64,000 bases of DNA from Beta vulgaris subsp. vulgaris (GCF_026745355.1 NC_079210.1:24764798-24828797); one strand, 5' to 3'. Counted from the first letter of the stretch, positions 1 to 12,100 are shown. Numbers and translations are program-made. Notes: generated by a model not told the origin, from the sequence alone.

Positions 1-690
1 GTGGGGGGAGGGGAGGTGTGCTATGCAAAGCCTAAAAATAGGCCTAAAATCAAATTTATGTTCCCAAAATGCAACAAACAACAAATGCAAGCCTATAACT
101 CTACACAATCGTTACATTATAGCTCATATAAGCATGTTCAAAGAAAGTTTGGGGTTAAATGACTTGATAAGTACGATTTGGACGCGAAAAGGCAAAAATA
201 GGCCTAAAATGACCTTTTCGTTCTCAAATGCAACAAACAACAAATGCAAGCCTATAACTCTACAAAATAGTTACATTATACCTCATATAAGCATGTTCAA
301 AGAGAATTTGGGGTTAAATGTCACGATAAGTACGATTTGGACGCGGAAAGGCAAAATTAGGCCTAAAAAGACCTTTTCGTTCCCGAAATGCAACAAACAA
401 GAAATGCAAGCCTATAATTCTACACAATAGTTACATTATACCTTATATAAGCATGTTCAAAGAGAATTGGCGTTAAATGACTCGATAAGTACGATTTGGA
501 TGCGAAAAGGCAAAAATAGGCCTAAAATGACCTCTTTGTTCCCAAAATGCAACCAACAACAAATGCAAGCCTTTAACTCTACACAATAGTAACATTATAC
601 CTCATATAAGCATGTTCAAAGAGAATTTTGGGTTAAATGACTCGATAAGTACTATTTGGACGCGAAAAGGCAAAAATAGGCCTAAAAATC
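1..690. repeat. ~160-bp tandem repeats inside CACTA-1
   Basis: The landmark AGCATGTTCA recurs at 131, 290, 450 and 609, giving a period of 159-160 bp and at least four copies. Each unit contains TTGGGGTTAAATGA, a GATAAGTACGATTTGGA block, an AAGGCAAAAATAGGCCTAAAA block, and a CAACAAACAAATGCAAGCC-like block. The same unit is present at 7925-8560 in CACTA-2, at the same place downstream of the transposase. The short ORFs over this stretch are periodic artefacts, not genes. Confidence 0.9.
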
Positions 691-739
691 TACTCAATAG
701 TTACAAATTGGAGAAATTACACAGACCTGAGTTTATGTC

Positions 740-3700
740 TCATGATTTATTGACCTTCCGCCATTTCTTAGGATCCTCAAGTACATGTCTCCCTTCCGTG
801 TGATCTACACACCTGTAGTTCTTCGACATATTCACATCATCTTCCACACTATTTTCAGGATAGGTAAAAGGGGGGAGGTCCTCAAATGCATCATATTCTT
901 CCTCATTATCAACATCACCAATACGGAGGATACCCCTTTTACCAGGTATAACAATTGACCACTTATTATCAGCAGGACCAGTTACAAAAAATACTTCCTT
1001 AACTTGTGATGCAATTACAAATGGCTCCTCAGTTTCACGTAGACGACTAAGGTCAACAAGAGTGAATCCGCAAGGATCATCTTTTCTTACACAACGTCGA
1101 TTATCGTCAACCAACTTGCAACACAAGAGGTAAATAGTAAAAGTACAGTAGTCCAGGTCCCATATTTCTTGTATTTGGCCATAATAATTGCTTTCAGCAT
1201 GTACATGCGACTTATCCTTCGAGCTTGCGTATTGTGTAGACGACGCCACGAGTGAAACACCACTATTTTGTTGCGATCTTGACTTCAGATCTTGATGTTT
1301 AGTCCGAAACGTATACCCCATTAATATCATAACCCTCATAAGAGCGTACAGCTTCACGAGGACCAAATGCTAACCACTTGACTGTTTCAGGTTCACTTTC
1401 ATGCAAATCATTCACTACTCGTTTATGAAACCAATCAATGAAAGTCTTGTTATGCATTTGCGTCAATGCCTTAACTCCTTTTCCAGGATTGCTAACACGT
1501 AATTCCTCAATATGTTCATTTAAATAAGGATGGACAGCTGGTAGTGATGCAATACAAATAAGTAAGCTTGTTTACGCTTTTCTACGGAAAGTGTGACCAA
1601 TTTTGAACCAATTCTACCCTTGTCCTCAAGTTTGCCCTCGTGTCGGGATGTCGGAAGTCCAACATGATCAACACTAGGAAAATACTCAGCAACAAAATTA
1701 CTGATCTCTTCACCCACAATCCCTTGAATTATATTACCTTCTGGTTGTGCAGGATTCCGAACTTCATCCTTCAAAGTGCCTATATATCTCTCAAAAGGAC
1801 AACACCACCTCAAAAACAATGGACCAGACAGTTTAATTTCTCGAACTAGATGGACAATGAGATGGACCATAACGTCAAAGAATGCAGGGGGGGGGGGGAA
1901 CATCTCAAATTTGCATAGAGTTTCAACTACTCTGGCCTATAAGGAATCGAGCGTCGATGGTTCTAGGACTTTGCTGCATATTTTATGATAAAATGAACAC
2001 AGTTCTGTAATGGTGTGCCTCACATGCTTTGGAAGTATCCCACGAATTGCAATCGGTAAGAATACTTGCATCATGACATGATAATCGTGAGATTTCATAC
2101 TCGATAACTTCAACTCACAATTTAAGGTAACAAAGCGCTTCATATTCGATGAGTAGCCAGTTGGAACCTTAATGCCATAAAATGATTCGCAAAAAATCCA
2201 TTTCTCTACACGCGACATCGTGTAGCAAGCTGGTGGCAAATAATTCTTCTCTGAATCCTCCACCTTCTTTTTACTTTTCTGAGTTTAATCATAAACCCTT
2301 TCCTCCACTATTTTCTTCTTCCTTCCGTCCCTTTTCTGAGCCCACAACTCTGGTCGAAGCCCCTGTTTTTCCAAGTAAAGTCGTGACACCTTAACATCTT
2401 TTGTCTTGCCCAAAATATTCATAAGTGTCGCGAGAATAGCTTCACAAACATTCATCTCTATGTGCATGACATCCAAACAATGTCTGACCTTTAGATCTTT
2501 CCAATATGGGAGTTTCCAAAAAATGGACGGCTTTTTCCATAATTTGTAGGTCGATCAACCTCACTAGCAGGTTTACCAAAGACTGTTTCAATGCCCTTCA
2601 CCTGATTACAAACTTCAGTACCAGTTAATGGTCTATGAGCAACTTCTTCTTCAACCGTCCCATCGAATGCCTTCTTCTTAAACTGATAGGGACGGTCATG
2701 GCTGAGGAGCCTTCGTGCGCGCATATACACATGGTCGCAACCCTTAAGGGGTGTAGATTTCATGTCATCTAAACAAATCGGACAGGGTTGTTTTCCTTTA
2801 GTCTTATACCCAGATAAGTTCCCATAAGCTGGATAATCATTCATAGTACAAAAAAGCATGGCAGAGTGAACATCTCATTAGCATACGCATCAAATTCTGA
2901 CGCTGCTTCGTTCCACATCTTCTGTAAATCTTCAACAAGCAGTTGGAGGTATACATCTATGTTATTTTCAGGTTGTTTGGGCCCCGATATAAGAAGCGAC
3001 AACATCATGTACGTGCGTTTCATGCACAACCAAGGAGACAAGTTATAAACCACTAAAACTACTGGCCATGTACTATGCTGCGAACTGAGATTGCCAAAAG
3101 GGTTCATGCCATCCGTACATAATCCAAGCCTCAGATTCCTATCCTCATTACAAAATGCCTTATGCACCCTGTTGATAGTTTTCCACTCAGGCGAATCAGC
3201 CGGATGCTTGAGCAGACCGTCTTTCTTCCTACGATCTGCGGGACTCAAATTCTTCGCATTTCCTTTAATTAAGAACATGCGCTTAAATCTAGGTATTATG
3301 GGTAGATATCACAACACCTTAGCTGGTGGTCCTTCACTACTTCCAGCTCCTTCACACTTGTACCTCGACAATCCACAACGTGGACACTCATGTAAATGCT
3401 CATACTCATTACGATAAAGCACACAATCATTAGGACAAGCATGTATCCGCTCGTACTCTAAACCGAAAGGACACATCAGTTTCTTTGCATAATAGTACGA
3501 CTTTGGCAGTTCATTTCCATCAGGGAGCATATCAGCTAAAACTTCCAACAACAATGTGAAACTAGAGTCCGTCCAACTAGCTTTCGAGTTAATGTTGAAC
3601 AGTGTTATCACTGTGGAACGTTTGGTGTACTTTGTACTACCTGGATACAACAACTTTTGAATAGCCTCAGACATAGACTCAAAAATACGAGGTCGTTTAC

Positions 3701-4115
3701 ACGACTTATGTTCAACCTCGTGTATCATCTCGTCTACCCGATCCCTATCGTCATCTCCAAACTCATCATCCCAATTCTCATCCCCTAACTCATCATCCTT
3801 CTTTTCTTCACATACATCGTTCATTACTATAGAGCTTCCTATATACCTCCCCTGCTCACCATGCCAAACCCATACGTGGTATTGAGGCCTAAACCCACGG
3901 CGAAATACATGTTCCCTAACCACATGTATACTACTAACCTTGCTCACATTTTACAACCGACACAAGGACAATAAAAGTCGACTGCTCTAGAGGATGTTTG
4001 ATATGTAATGCAGTTGTACAGAATTCCGAGACCCCTTTCACAAACTCAATTGATTCACGACTACCATACATCCAAGTACGATCCATCTCATTCAAGAAGA
4101 CCACCTCTAATAATT
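740..4115 (-). pseudogene. TNP2-type CACTA transposase, broken (CACTA-1)
   Basis: This is the transposase of CACTA-1, which would cut and integrate DNA in the nucleus. Read from high to low coordinates it shows several family blocks. A transposase-associated N-terminal domain (RTWMYGSRESIEF, about 4110-4030) comes first, then an HECPRCGLSRYK region near 3390. A TNP2 core follows with YGNLSGYKTKGK (about 2830) and DVMHIEMNVCEAIL (about 2470). A DUF4218 block has FFDVMVHLIVHLVRE (about 1880) and a DUF4216 block has CGFTLVDLSRLRE (about 1060). The frame is interrupted by at least six frameshifts or stops, and a G12 run (1887-1898) lies at the FFPPAFFD site. The order matches CACTA-2, and the family assignment is firm. 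Exon borders are not resolved. Confidence 0.88.
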
Positions 4116-4652
4116 AATTATAGCCATTCATTATAATGCATTAATCATACACTCACATATTTAAGTACATACACTCTCATATTCAAATCACACACGTATA
4201 GACCAAGCTAAGATAGTGACATGTTCAATTGTATGCATGCAGGCGAAAGTCCTTATCACTCCAACCTAACCCATCCTTGGACGTCTAATCTCAGTAGTGA
4301 ATATATGCCAACTTTTCAATTCTAAGGAAAATCCGGCAGCATTTCCCTACAGTTCTCCAACTACACAATGTAGATAATTGCTTATCTACATATGTACCCA
4401 TAGAACAATGTAGAGAAACGATAAGCCAAGAATTTCCTCATAATTGAAAAAAGACACACATTCACCACCTATGTGAGATCAAACGTTCAAGAACAGTCTC
4501 AAACCGGGGACTATTCAAGACTTACTCCTAATGAGTAAGTCTTGAACGGGTATTTAGGCATATGATGATGATTCAAACAACTTATAGATTTCATAGCTAA
4601 ATTACATTGCATTGTCATACTATCTCATATCAAGAAACACAAATAAGTCTAC
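4116..4652. other. Transposase upstream spacer of CACTA-1
   Basis: No gene is seen here. The stretch lies 5' of the minus-strand transposase and is collinear with 12571-13065 of CACTA-2, including a shared block with AACAATGTAGAGAAACGAT and AAACCGGG. It is probably 5' untranslated or intronic sequence of the transposase transcript. Confidence 0.5.
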
Positions 4653-4985
4653 CTCCACACCCTCCCCCTCCCCCACCCCTTGCCAGCCCTCACCCACCCC
4701 CTGCCCAGCATCCCCAGCCCCCCCACCCCTTGCCAGCCCTCACCCACCCCCTGCCCAGCATCCCCAGCCCCCCCACCCCTTGCCAGCCCTCCCCACCCTG
4801 CGTCTTCTCCCACCCCTGCCCAGCATGCCCAGCCCTCCCCTACCCCCTGCCAACCCTCCCACCCATTGCCACCCCTCCCCCTACCAACCTCACCCACCCC
4901 TGCCAGCCCTCCCCTCCCCTGCCCAGCACCCCCACCCCAACCCACTCTCCATCAGCCTTCCCCCACCCTAGCCTACCCCAAACAA
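4653..4985. repeat. C-rich low-complexity arm with 50-bp tandem repeat (CACTA-1)
   Basis: The + strand is almost entirely C with A, T and occasional G, built from CCCACCCC, TGCCAGCCCT and CTGCCCAGCA words. TGCCAGCCCT recurs at 4681, 4731 and 4781, so a 50-bp unit repeats three times before decaying. The proline-rich ORFs on this strand and the glycine-rich ORF on the other are composition artefacts. Equivalent arms occur at 7186-7625 and 13066-13312. Confidence 0.85.
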
Positions 4986-5346
4986 TCACTCTTTAAGCAT
5001 ATACAAGCATAATTAACAACAAAAAATAGAAGTTAATTTCAAATTAACAAAAATTAGAGAAATGTAAAAGAGGAGAGAGAGTGAGAGGGGATTTACCGCA
5101 AAAGAGAGTGAGAGAAGTGATGGTCCACAATAAATGCAGTAGTGGAGGAGAGAAGAGAAGGTGGTGCGCAAGGCGGTGCAGCTGCGTGGTGGCGCACTGG
5201 TGGTGGTTCAATGTGTGGTGGAGTTAGGGTTCGCGCAAAGAAGGTGGTGGTGGGGATTTCTCGCTCGTAAAATTTGTCTAAGGGGATGGAAATATAAATG
5301 TGGGTACTGTACAATATGTGCGCAATTCATTAGAATAAAAAAATGA
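4986..5346 (-). promoter_or_regulatory. Possible transposase promoter/leader (CACTA-1)
   Basis: This stretch lies between the C-rich arm and the subterminal repeats and is collinear with 13313-13789 of CACTA-2. On the minus strand it contains CGCGAACCCTAACTCC, typical of a plant 5' leader. It is placed where a CACTA transposase transcript would be expected to start. No convincing TATA box was placed, so the role is inferred from position only. Confidence 0.3.
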
Positions 5347-5640
5347 TAGTGAAGGGCTGCGATTTTTTGGATAAGCGCAACCCTTCACTTTCAGGGTTGC
5401 GGTTGGCCCATAAACCGCAGCCCTTCTTACAGTAAGAAGGGCTGGTTTTCTAGTTAATCGCAGCCCTTCACAAAAAAGGACTGCGGTTACTAGAAAACGC
5501 AGTCGTTCTTATAGTAAAAAGGGTTGCGTTTTCTAGTTAACCGCAGCCCTTCTTGAATAGAACCGCGGTTTTCTTTAAAACCGCCGCCCTTCATAAAAGA
5601 AGGGCTGCATTTTAAAGGAAACGCAGCCCTTCCTTTTTTT
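5347..5640. repeat. Subterminal inverted-repeat array, right end of CACTA-1
   Basis: Copies of AAGGGCTGCGTTTT and its complement AAAACGCAGCCCTT alternate every 30-50 bp, so neighbouring copies can pair as hairpins. This is the usual arrangement of transposase-binding repeats next to En/Spm termini. The motif is shared with both ends of CACTA-2. Confidence 0.9.
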
Positions 5641-5674
5641 TCCCTAGTGTGATTTCTTGTATTTGGTGAGCTCC

Positions 5675-5687
5675 GGCTCTGATACTA
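5675..5687 (-). other. Primer-binding site of the minus-strand Copia element
   Basis: On the minus strand this reads TAGTATCAGAGCC, one base from the initiator-Met tRNA complement TGGTATCAGAGC. It starts 3 bp after the LTR end, as in the SIRE-like element at 46398. Confidence 0.75.
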
Positions 5688-5703
5688 ATTGACACTTCAA
5701 TGG

Positions 5704-6364
5704 AACCCGTACAAGAGGGGGGGGGGGATGAAATGTACTTTGGAACTTTTTAGCACAGTTTCTCACGGAAATTTAAAGCTATAAAGAAATAGTGATACAA
5801 GAGGAAGAGAAATATAAAATTGAGGAAACTTCTTGAACCTTATCAAGAAGGGAAAACCTCAAAAATTATATTATTGCAATAACTCTATTACAATCACTCT
5901 CTACAACTTGAGTTCCTCTCGAACTCAAGTTCCCACTGCAGTCTCCTTTGATTACCGAAACTCTTCTGTCTCTTGCTTCTACTCCAAAGCCTACGCTCGC
6001 TGACTTATCTCTAAGTCTTACAAGAGTCACTCAACCCTTGAATCCCAAATTACAACTCAATTTGTGAACACACAAATATAGAGGCAAGATCACATGAGAA
6101 TGCTCCTCACATGAGAAATGAGAATAAATCTCAACCACACGATTGGTTTAGAGTTATAACACTTATTCATTAGAGTTATATCCCTCTAAAAAATTTTGAA
6201 TTCAAAAAAAAAATTATTTTTTTTTTGAATTTTTTTTTTCAAATATTTTGTTTTTGGAGTTATATCACATTTTCATTAGAGTTTCGTCACTTATTCATAA
6301 GAGTTATAGCGTGTTAAATTCATTCTCATTTCTCATATAAGTATGCATTCTCATATGAACTCAC

Positions 6365-6404
<40 letters not shown>

Positions 6405-6743
6405 AACTTAGATATTAAGGAACTTAGTTACTCACTTCATAACAACTGACCGTTTAGAAAACACTTAAGATTAGCAATAGAAATATGTTTTCAGTTGGTG
6501 GTTTGTAATGAGGAAGACTTCTCTTTATATAGTGAAGTCTTCTCATGTTATTTCCACTTATTCCTCCACTAAGTGTCAAGTAGTAACCCACACAGAATTA
6601 TTTTCCCACGTTCACACTTCTTGAGTAACAAGCAAAGACATTTACAAACCCACTAACAGTAAGTTCTAGTAATTAAAAAAGATTTTTAGTTAGAAAATAA
6701 AAATCATTTTATTCATTTACAATATTTTCTAAAAACTCTTAGT
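5704..6743 (-). other. 3' portion of the Copia LTR, no gene
   Basis: This LTR sequence lies between CACTA-1 and CACTA-2 and holds no ORF. It contains an 11-12 base G tract near 5717 (a C tract on the element strand), A/T homopolymer runs near 6190-6240 and an (AT)n run at 6368-6402. Scattered GGAAC/GTTCC words also mark this family. Confidence 0.6.
6368..6402. repeat. (AT)n microsatellite
   Basis: About 17 uninterrupted AT dinucleotides inside the interrupted Copia LTR. Confidence 0.95.
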
Positions 6744-6764
6744 TCACACTAGTGAAAAAATAAG

Positions 6765-7180
6765 GAAGGGTTGCGGTTGAAAAGGCCCTTAGGGCTGCGT
6801 ATTTTGACAGCAGCCATTTCCATAGCAACCCTTCACAAGGAAGGGCTGCAGTTTTAACAACAAACGCATCCCTTCATGCTTAAAAGGGCTGCGTTTTTGA
6901 ACTAAAAACGCAGCCCTTATACAAGTGAAGGGCTACGTTTTTAGTTCAAAAACGCAACCCTATTGAAATATTAAGGGCTGCGTTTTAAAAAACGCAGCCC
7001 TTCTCAAGGTGAAGGGCTGCGTTTTTAGTAAAAAACACAGCCCTTTTAGTTAAGAGGCTACAACCCTTTAGAATTGAAGGGTCGCGTTTAAGAAACCGCA
7101 GCCCTTCTTACTGTGAAGGGCTGCGGTTTTTATCCTAAAACGCAGCCCTTTAAGATTAGAAGGGATGTGTTTTAGGATAA
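6765..7180. repeat. Subterminal inverted-repeat array, left end of CACTA-2
   Basis: About ten alternating copies of AAGGGCTGCGTTTT and its complement, for example near 6900, 6930, 6980, 7010 and 7110. Adjacent copies are inverted and would form hairpins. This is the expected binding region for the element-encoded transposition protein. Confidence 0.9.
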
Positions 7181-7185
7181 AAACC

Positions 7186-7625
7186 TGATCCCCCCCCACA
7201 CCCTGCACTCCCTAGCCAGCAGCCCCTGCCCACCCCAGCCCACTCCCTGCCCACCACATCTAGCACTTCCCACCCCATACCTTGCCCACCCCTGCACACC
7301 CCCCTGCTGCCAGCCTACCCACCCCTGCACACCCCCCTGCCAGCTACCACACCCAGACCAGCCCTTCCACCCCTACCCACACCGAGGCCCACCCCCCACA
7401 CCCAGCCCTTTCCACCCATACCTGCCACCCTGCACACCCCTGCAGCCTGCCTCCTACACACCCCTTGCTAGCCTTCCCAACCCATACCCAACCCTTCCAC
7501 CCTGCACACCCCTGCCAACCTGCACACCCGCCAACCCTACCACCAGCTCTGCACCCCTATCCCCCGCCCACCCTATACAAACCCCTCCAAAGCAGCCACC
7601 ACCCCACCCCCACCCCAAACCTCCT
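7186..7625. repeat. C-rich low-complexity arm, left side of CACTA-2
   Basis: The + strand is C-rich with CCCACCCCTGC and CACACCCCTGC words. The open frames here are proline-rich artefacts. The right arm (13066-13312) is also C-rich on the + strand, so the two arms are not inverted copies of each other. Confidence 0.85.
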
Positions 7626-7924
7626 TCGACACAAAAAAAGCCCGATGAAATAAATAATATATGACAAGTGGAAAAGGTAATAATTAACTTCAAATATATT
7701 TAATAATGTAAAAAATGTACATAGAATTGATACAAACTAGTAGATTCGGGCTAAAATGTATCATAAGCAATCATCGGTAATGTGGGACGCCAAGCTATCC
7801 CGAACTTCTGGTGAAGGCCCTCAAACTTGGTGTGTTATTCTTATAAACCTTGCAAAACAACCAAGGAATAAACACATAACATAAGAATTCAATTTACCGT
7901 AGTTAGTAGTTAAAAATGACATAT
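7626..7924. other. CACTA-2 spacer, no gene
   Basis: AT-rich sequence between the left C-rich arm and the 160-bp repeats. I see no coding or repeat signal in it. Confidence 0.5.
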
Positions 7925-8560
7925 ACCTTACAGAAATTCAATCAAAAACAAATGCAAGCCTAAATCTAGACATAGTTATATTATATCTCATTTTATATAT
8001 TCAAAAAGAAAATGGAGTTAAATGACTCGAGAAATAGGAATTGGACGCAAAAAGGCAAAAATAGGCCTAAAATAACATTTATGTTCTCGATATACAACCA
8101 ACAACAAATGCAAGCCTAAGAATCTACAGAACAGTTACATTATCCCTCATATAATATGTTCAAAATAAAATTGGGGTTAAATGACGTGATAAGTACGATT
8201 TGGGAGGGAGAAGGCAAAACTAGGCCAAAAATGACCTTTTCGTTCCCAATATTCAACCTACAACAATTGCAAGCCTAAAAATCTACACAATAGGTACATT
8301 ATGCCTCATATTATCATGTTCAAAATGAATTTGGGGTTAGATGACTCGATAAGTACGATTTGGGAGCGAAAAGGCAAAAACAGGCCTAAATTGACATTTT
8401 CATTCCCGAAATGCAACAACAACAATTGCAAACCTAAAAATCTTACACAATAGTTACATTATGCCTCATATAATCATGTTCAAAAAGAATTTGGGGTTAA
8501 ATGAATCAATAAATACGATTTGGAAGTGTAAAAGGCAAAAATCGGCAGAAATTAACATAT
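7925..8560. repeat. ~160-bp tandem repeats inside CACTA-2
   Basis: The GGGGTTA landmark recurs at about 8011, 8171, 8331 and 8491, a 160-bp period with about four copies. The unit is the same as at 1-690, including AAGGCAAAA, AGGCC and CAACAACAATTGCAAGCC-like blocks. It lies just downstream of the transposase. Confidence 0.9.
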
Positions 8561-9168
8561 ACTAATAAGTTACATACCTTTTGAAGATCATCAACTTAAG
8601 TGCAACGGTTGATTATATCAAACATGTACCTTATGACATAATACCCACATGCAAGTCCGTCTTATTGTTGCGAACACTAAATGTTCACCAAAGGATGCAA
8701 TAAGTGACATTCATGTTAGATGTGTATTATGTGTTTCTATATAAGGACAAAAAAATTAAGTCATGTTACCTCAACTGATATCCAAACAGGAGATTTTGAT
8801 GCTCGAAGTCCTATTGCACTAGCATCCATCATCACACTACATCAATACATTATTATAAGATTAGATGTACATATATATTAATACGTGCGCATATATTGAG
8901 TTTCGATTAGGCTTCCTATTTAACAATGATTTGATTAGTAAGCGCTTGGTGGTTGTTTACGCAAAGAATCAAAGTGGTAGACTTTGTTACATGACAAACA
9001 TATCGCAAGCAGTGTCCAATGAGCCCTACAATAATAAAATATAGTTATTAATTATTGTAAAATAACTAATAGGTCAATTTAATTATCGAATAATAAAAGT
9101 AAAGTGAGTTTAAGAAGCATACGTTTCAATATAAGGAACAAGAATGATTTTATATCCAAGACGAGAAG
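8561..9168. other. CACTA-2 segment absent from CACTA-1
   Basis: No gene is seen. In CACTA-1 the 160-bp repeats run into the transposase 3' end within about 60 bp (690-745). Here about 600 bp intervene. The stretch may hold the last transposase exon and an intron on the minus strand; I could not place splice sites. Confidence 0.45.
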
Positions 9169-12100
9169 ATGCTTTCAACAATTGACCTTCCGCGATTTCT
9201 TAGGATCCTCAAGTACATGTATCCCTTCCATGTGATCTACATTCATATAGTTCTCCGACATATTCACATCATCTTCCACACTATTTTAAGGATAGGTAAA
9301 AGGGGGGGAGGTCCTCAAATGCATCATATTCTTCCTCATTATCAACATCACCAATACCGAGGATACTCCTTTTACCAGGTACAACAATTGACCACTTATG
9401 ATCATCAGGTTAAGTTACAAAAAATACTTGCTTGACTTGTGATGCAATTAGAAATGGCTCCTGAGTTTCACGTAGATGACTAAGGTCAACAAGAGTGAAT
9501 CCGCAAGGATCATCTTTTCTTACACAACGTCGATTATCGCCAACCCACTTGCAACACAAGAGGAAGATATTAAAAGTACGTGTCCAGCTCCCATATTTCT
9601 TGTATTCGCCCATAATAGTTGCTTTCAGCATGTACAGGCGACTTATCCTTCGAGTTTGCGTATTGTGTTGACGACGCCACAAGTAAAACACCACTATTTT
9701 CTTGTGATCTTGACTTCAGATCTTGATGTTTAGTCTGAAACGTATACCCATTAATATCATAACCCTCATAAGAGCGTACGCCTTCACGAGGACCAAATGC
9801 TAACCAGTTGACTATTTCAGGAACACTTTCTTCCAAATCATTCACAACTCGTTTATCAAACCAATCAATGAAAGTCTTGTTATGCATTTGCGTCAATGCC
9901 CTAACTCCTTTACCAGGATTGCTAACACGTACTTCCTCCATATGTTCATTTAATAAGGATGGACAGCTGGTACGTGATGCAATACATATAAGTGAGCTTG
10001 TTTACGCTTTTCTACATAAGGTGTGATCAATTTTGAACCAATTGTATTGCCCTCAAGTCTGCCCTGGTGTCGGGATGTCGAAAGTCCAACAGGATCAACA
10101 CTAGCAAAATACTCAGCCACAAAATTACTAACCTCTTCACCCACAATCCCTTGAATTATATTACCTTCTAGTTGTGTAGGATCCCAAACTTTATCCTTCA
10201 AAGTTCCCATGTATCTCTCAAAAGGATATCACCACCTCAAAAACACTAGACCACACAGCTTAATTTCTCGAAGTAGATGGACAATGAGATGGATCATAAT
10301 GTCAAAGAATGCGGGGGGGGGGGGGGGGGGGGAGTGGGAATACTAAATCATTTGCATAGAGTTTCAACTACTCTGGCCTGCAAGGAATCGAGGGTCGCCG
10401 GTTCTAGGACTTTGCTGCATATTGTATGAAAAAATGAACACAGTTCTGCAATGGTGTGCCTCACATGCTTTGGAAGTATCCCACGAATTGCAATCGGTAA
10501 GAATACTTGCATCATAACATGACAATCATGCGATTTCATACTCGAAATTCAACTCACCATTTAAGTAACAAAACGCTTCATATTCGATGAGTAGCCAGTT
10601 GGGACCTTAATGCCATATAATGACTCGCAAATAATCTGTTTCTCTGCACGCGACATCGTGTAGCAAGCTGGTGGCAAATAATTCTTCTCCGAATCCTCCA
10701 CCTTCTTTTTACTTTTCTGAGTTTCATCAACCCTTTCCTCCACCATTTTCTTCTTCCTTCCGTCCCTTTTCTGAGCCCAAAAACTCTGATCGAAGCCCCT
10801 GTTTTTCCAAGTAAAGTCGTGACGCCTTAACATCTTTTGTCTTGCCCGGAATATTCATAAGTGTCGCGAGAATAGCTTCACAAACATTCTTCTCTATGTG
10901 CATGACATCCAAACAATGTCTGACCTTTAGATCTTTCCAATATGGGAGTTTCCAAAAAATGGACTATTTTTTCCATAATCCTGTAGGTCGATTAACCTTA
11001 CTAGCAGGTTTACCAAAGACTGTTTCAATGCCTTCACCTGATTATAAACTTCAGTGCCAGTTAATGGTCTATGAGCAACTTGTTCTTCAACCGTCGCATT
11101 GAATGCCTTCTTCTTAAACTGATAGGGATGGTCGCGGCTGAGGAGCCTTCGTGTGCGCATATACACATGTTTGCAGCCCTTAAGGTGTGTAGATTTCATG
11201 TCATCTAAACAAATCGGGCAGGGTTTTTTTCCTTTTAGTCTTATACCCAGATAAGTTCCCATAAGCTGGATAATCGTTCATAGTACAAAAAAGCATGGCA
11301 CGCAGAGTGAACATCTCATTAGCATATGCATCAAATACTAACACTCCTTCATTCCACATCTTCTGTAAATCTTCAACAAGCGGCTGGAGGTATACATCTA
11401 TGTCATTTCCAGGTTGTTTGGGCCCCGATATAAGAAGCGCCAGCATCATGTACTTGCGTTTCATGCACAATCAAGGAGGCAAGTTATAAACCACTAAAAC
11501 TACTGGTCATGTACTACGCTGCGAACTGAGATTGCCAAAAGGGTTCATGCCATCCGTACATAATCCAAGCCTCATATTCCTATCCTCATTACCAAATGCC
11601 TTATGCACCCTGTTGATAGTTTTCCACTCAGGCGAATCAGCTAAATGCTTGAGCAGACCGTCTTTCTTCCTACGATCTGCATCCACCTCAAATTCTCACA
11701 TCTCCTTTAATTGAGAATATGCGCTTCAATCTAGGTATTAGGGTAATACCACAACACCTTAGCTAGTGGTCCTTCACTATCCAGCATCCTTCACGCTTGT
11801 ACCTCGACAATCTACAACGTGGACACTCATGTAAATGCTCATACTCATTACGATAAAGCACACAATCGTTAGGACAAGCATGTATCCGCTCGTACTCTAA
11901 ACCGAAAGCACATCAGCTTCTTCGCATAATAGTACGACTTTGGCAGTTCATTTCCATCAGGAAGCATATCAGCTAAAACTTCAACAACGATGTGAAATTT
12001 AGAGTCCGTCCCAAAGGGTCCGACTTAATGTTGAACAGTGTTACCACCGCGGAAAGTTTGGTGTACTTTGTACAACCTGGATACAACGGCGTTTTCAGCA

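Larger units (their letters stand above)
1..5649 (-). mobile_element. CACTA (En/Spm) transposon CACTA-1, left end outside window
   Basis: The right terminus reads ...TTTTTTCCCTAGTG, ending at 5649, which is the inverted form of CACTAGGGAAAAAA. It is followed by TGA, the expected 3-bp target duplication, but the left copy lies outside the window so this cannot be checked. The inner order is 160-bp tandem repeats (1-690), a minus-strand TNP2 transposase (about 740-4115), a C-rich arm (4653-4985) and subterminal inverted repeats (5347-5640). The same order is seen in the complete CACTA-2, so about 1.2-1.4 kb of the left arm is probably missing. It lies in the leader of a minus-strand Copia element, about 40 bp from the LTR edge. 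Confidence 0.9.

Noticed and set aside
23..430. 135-codon open frame
   Set aside because: It spans 160-bp tandem repeats and its protein repeats with the same period; no family match.
4607..5012. Proline-rich and glycine-rich open frames up to 129 codons over the C-rich arms (also at 7282-7693 and 13013-13326)
   Set aside because: They follow strand composition and tandem repeats in several frames at once, with no domain or conserved start.
5347..7180. CRISPR-like spaced repeats
   Set aside because: Repeats alternate in orientation with uneven spacing and sit at CACTA termini in a plant genome.
7454..7693. Minus-strand glycine/tryptophan-rich frame
   Set aside because: It is the complement of the C-rich arm.
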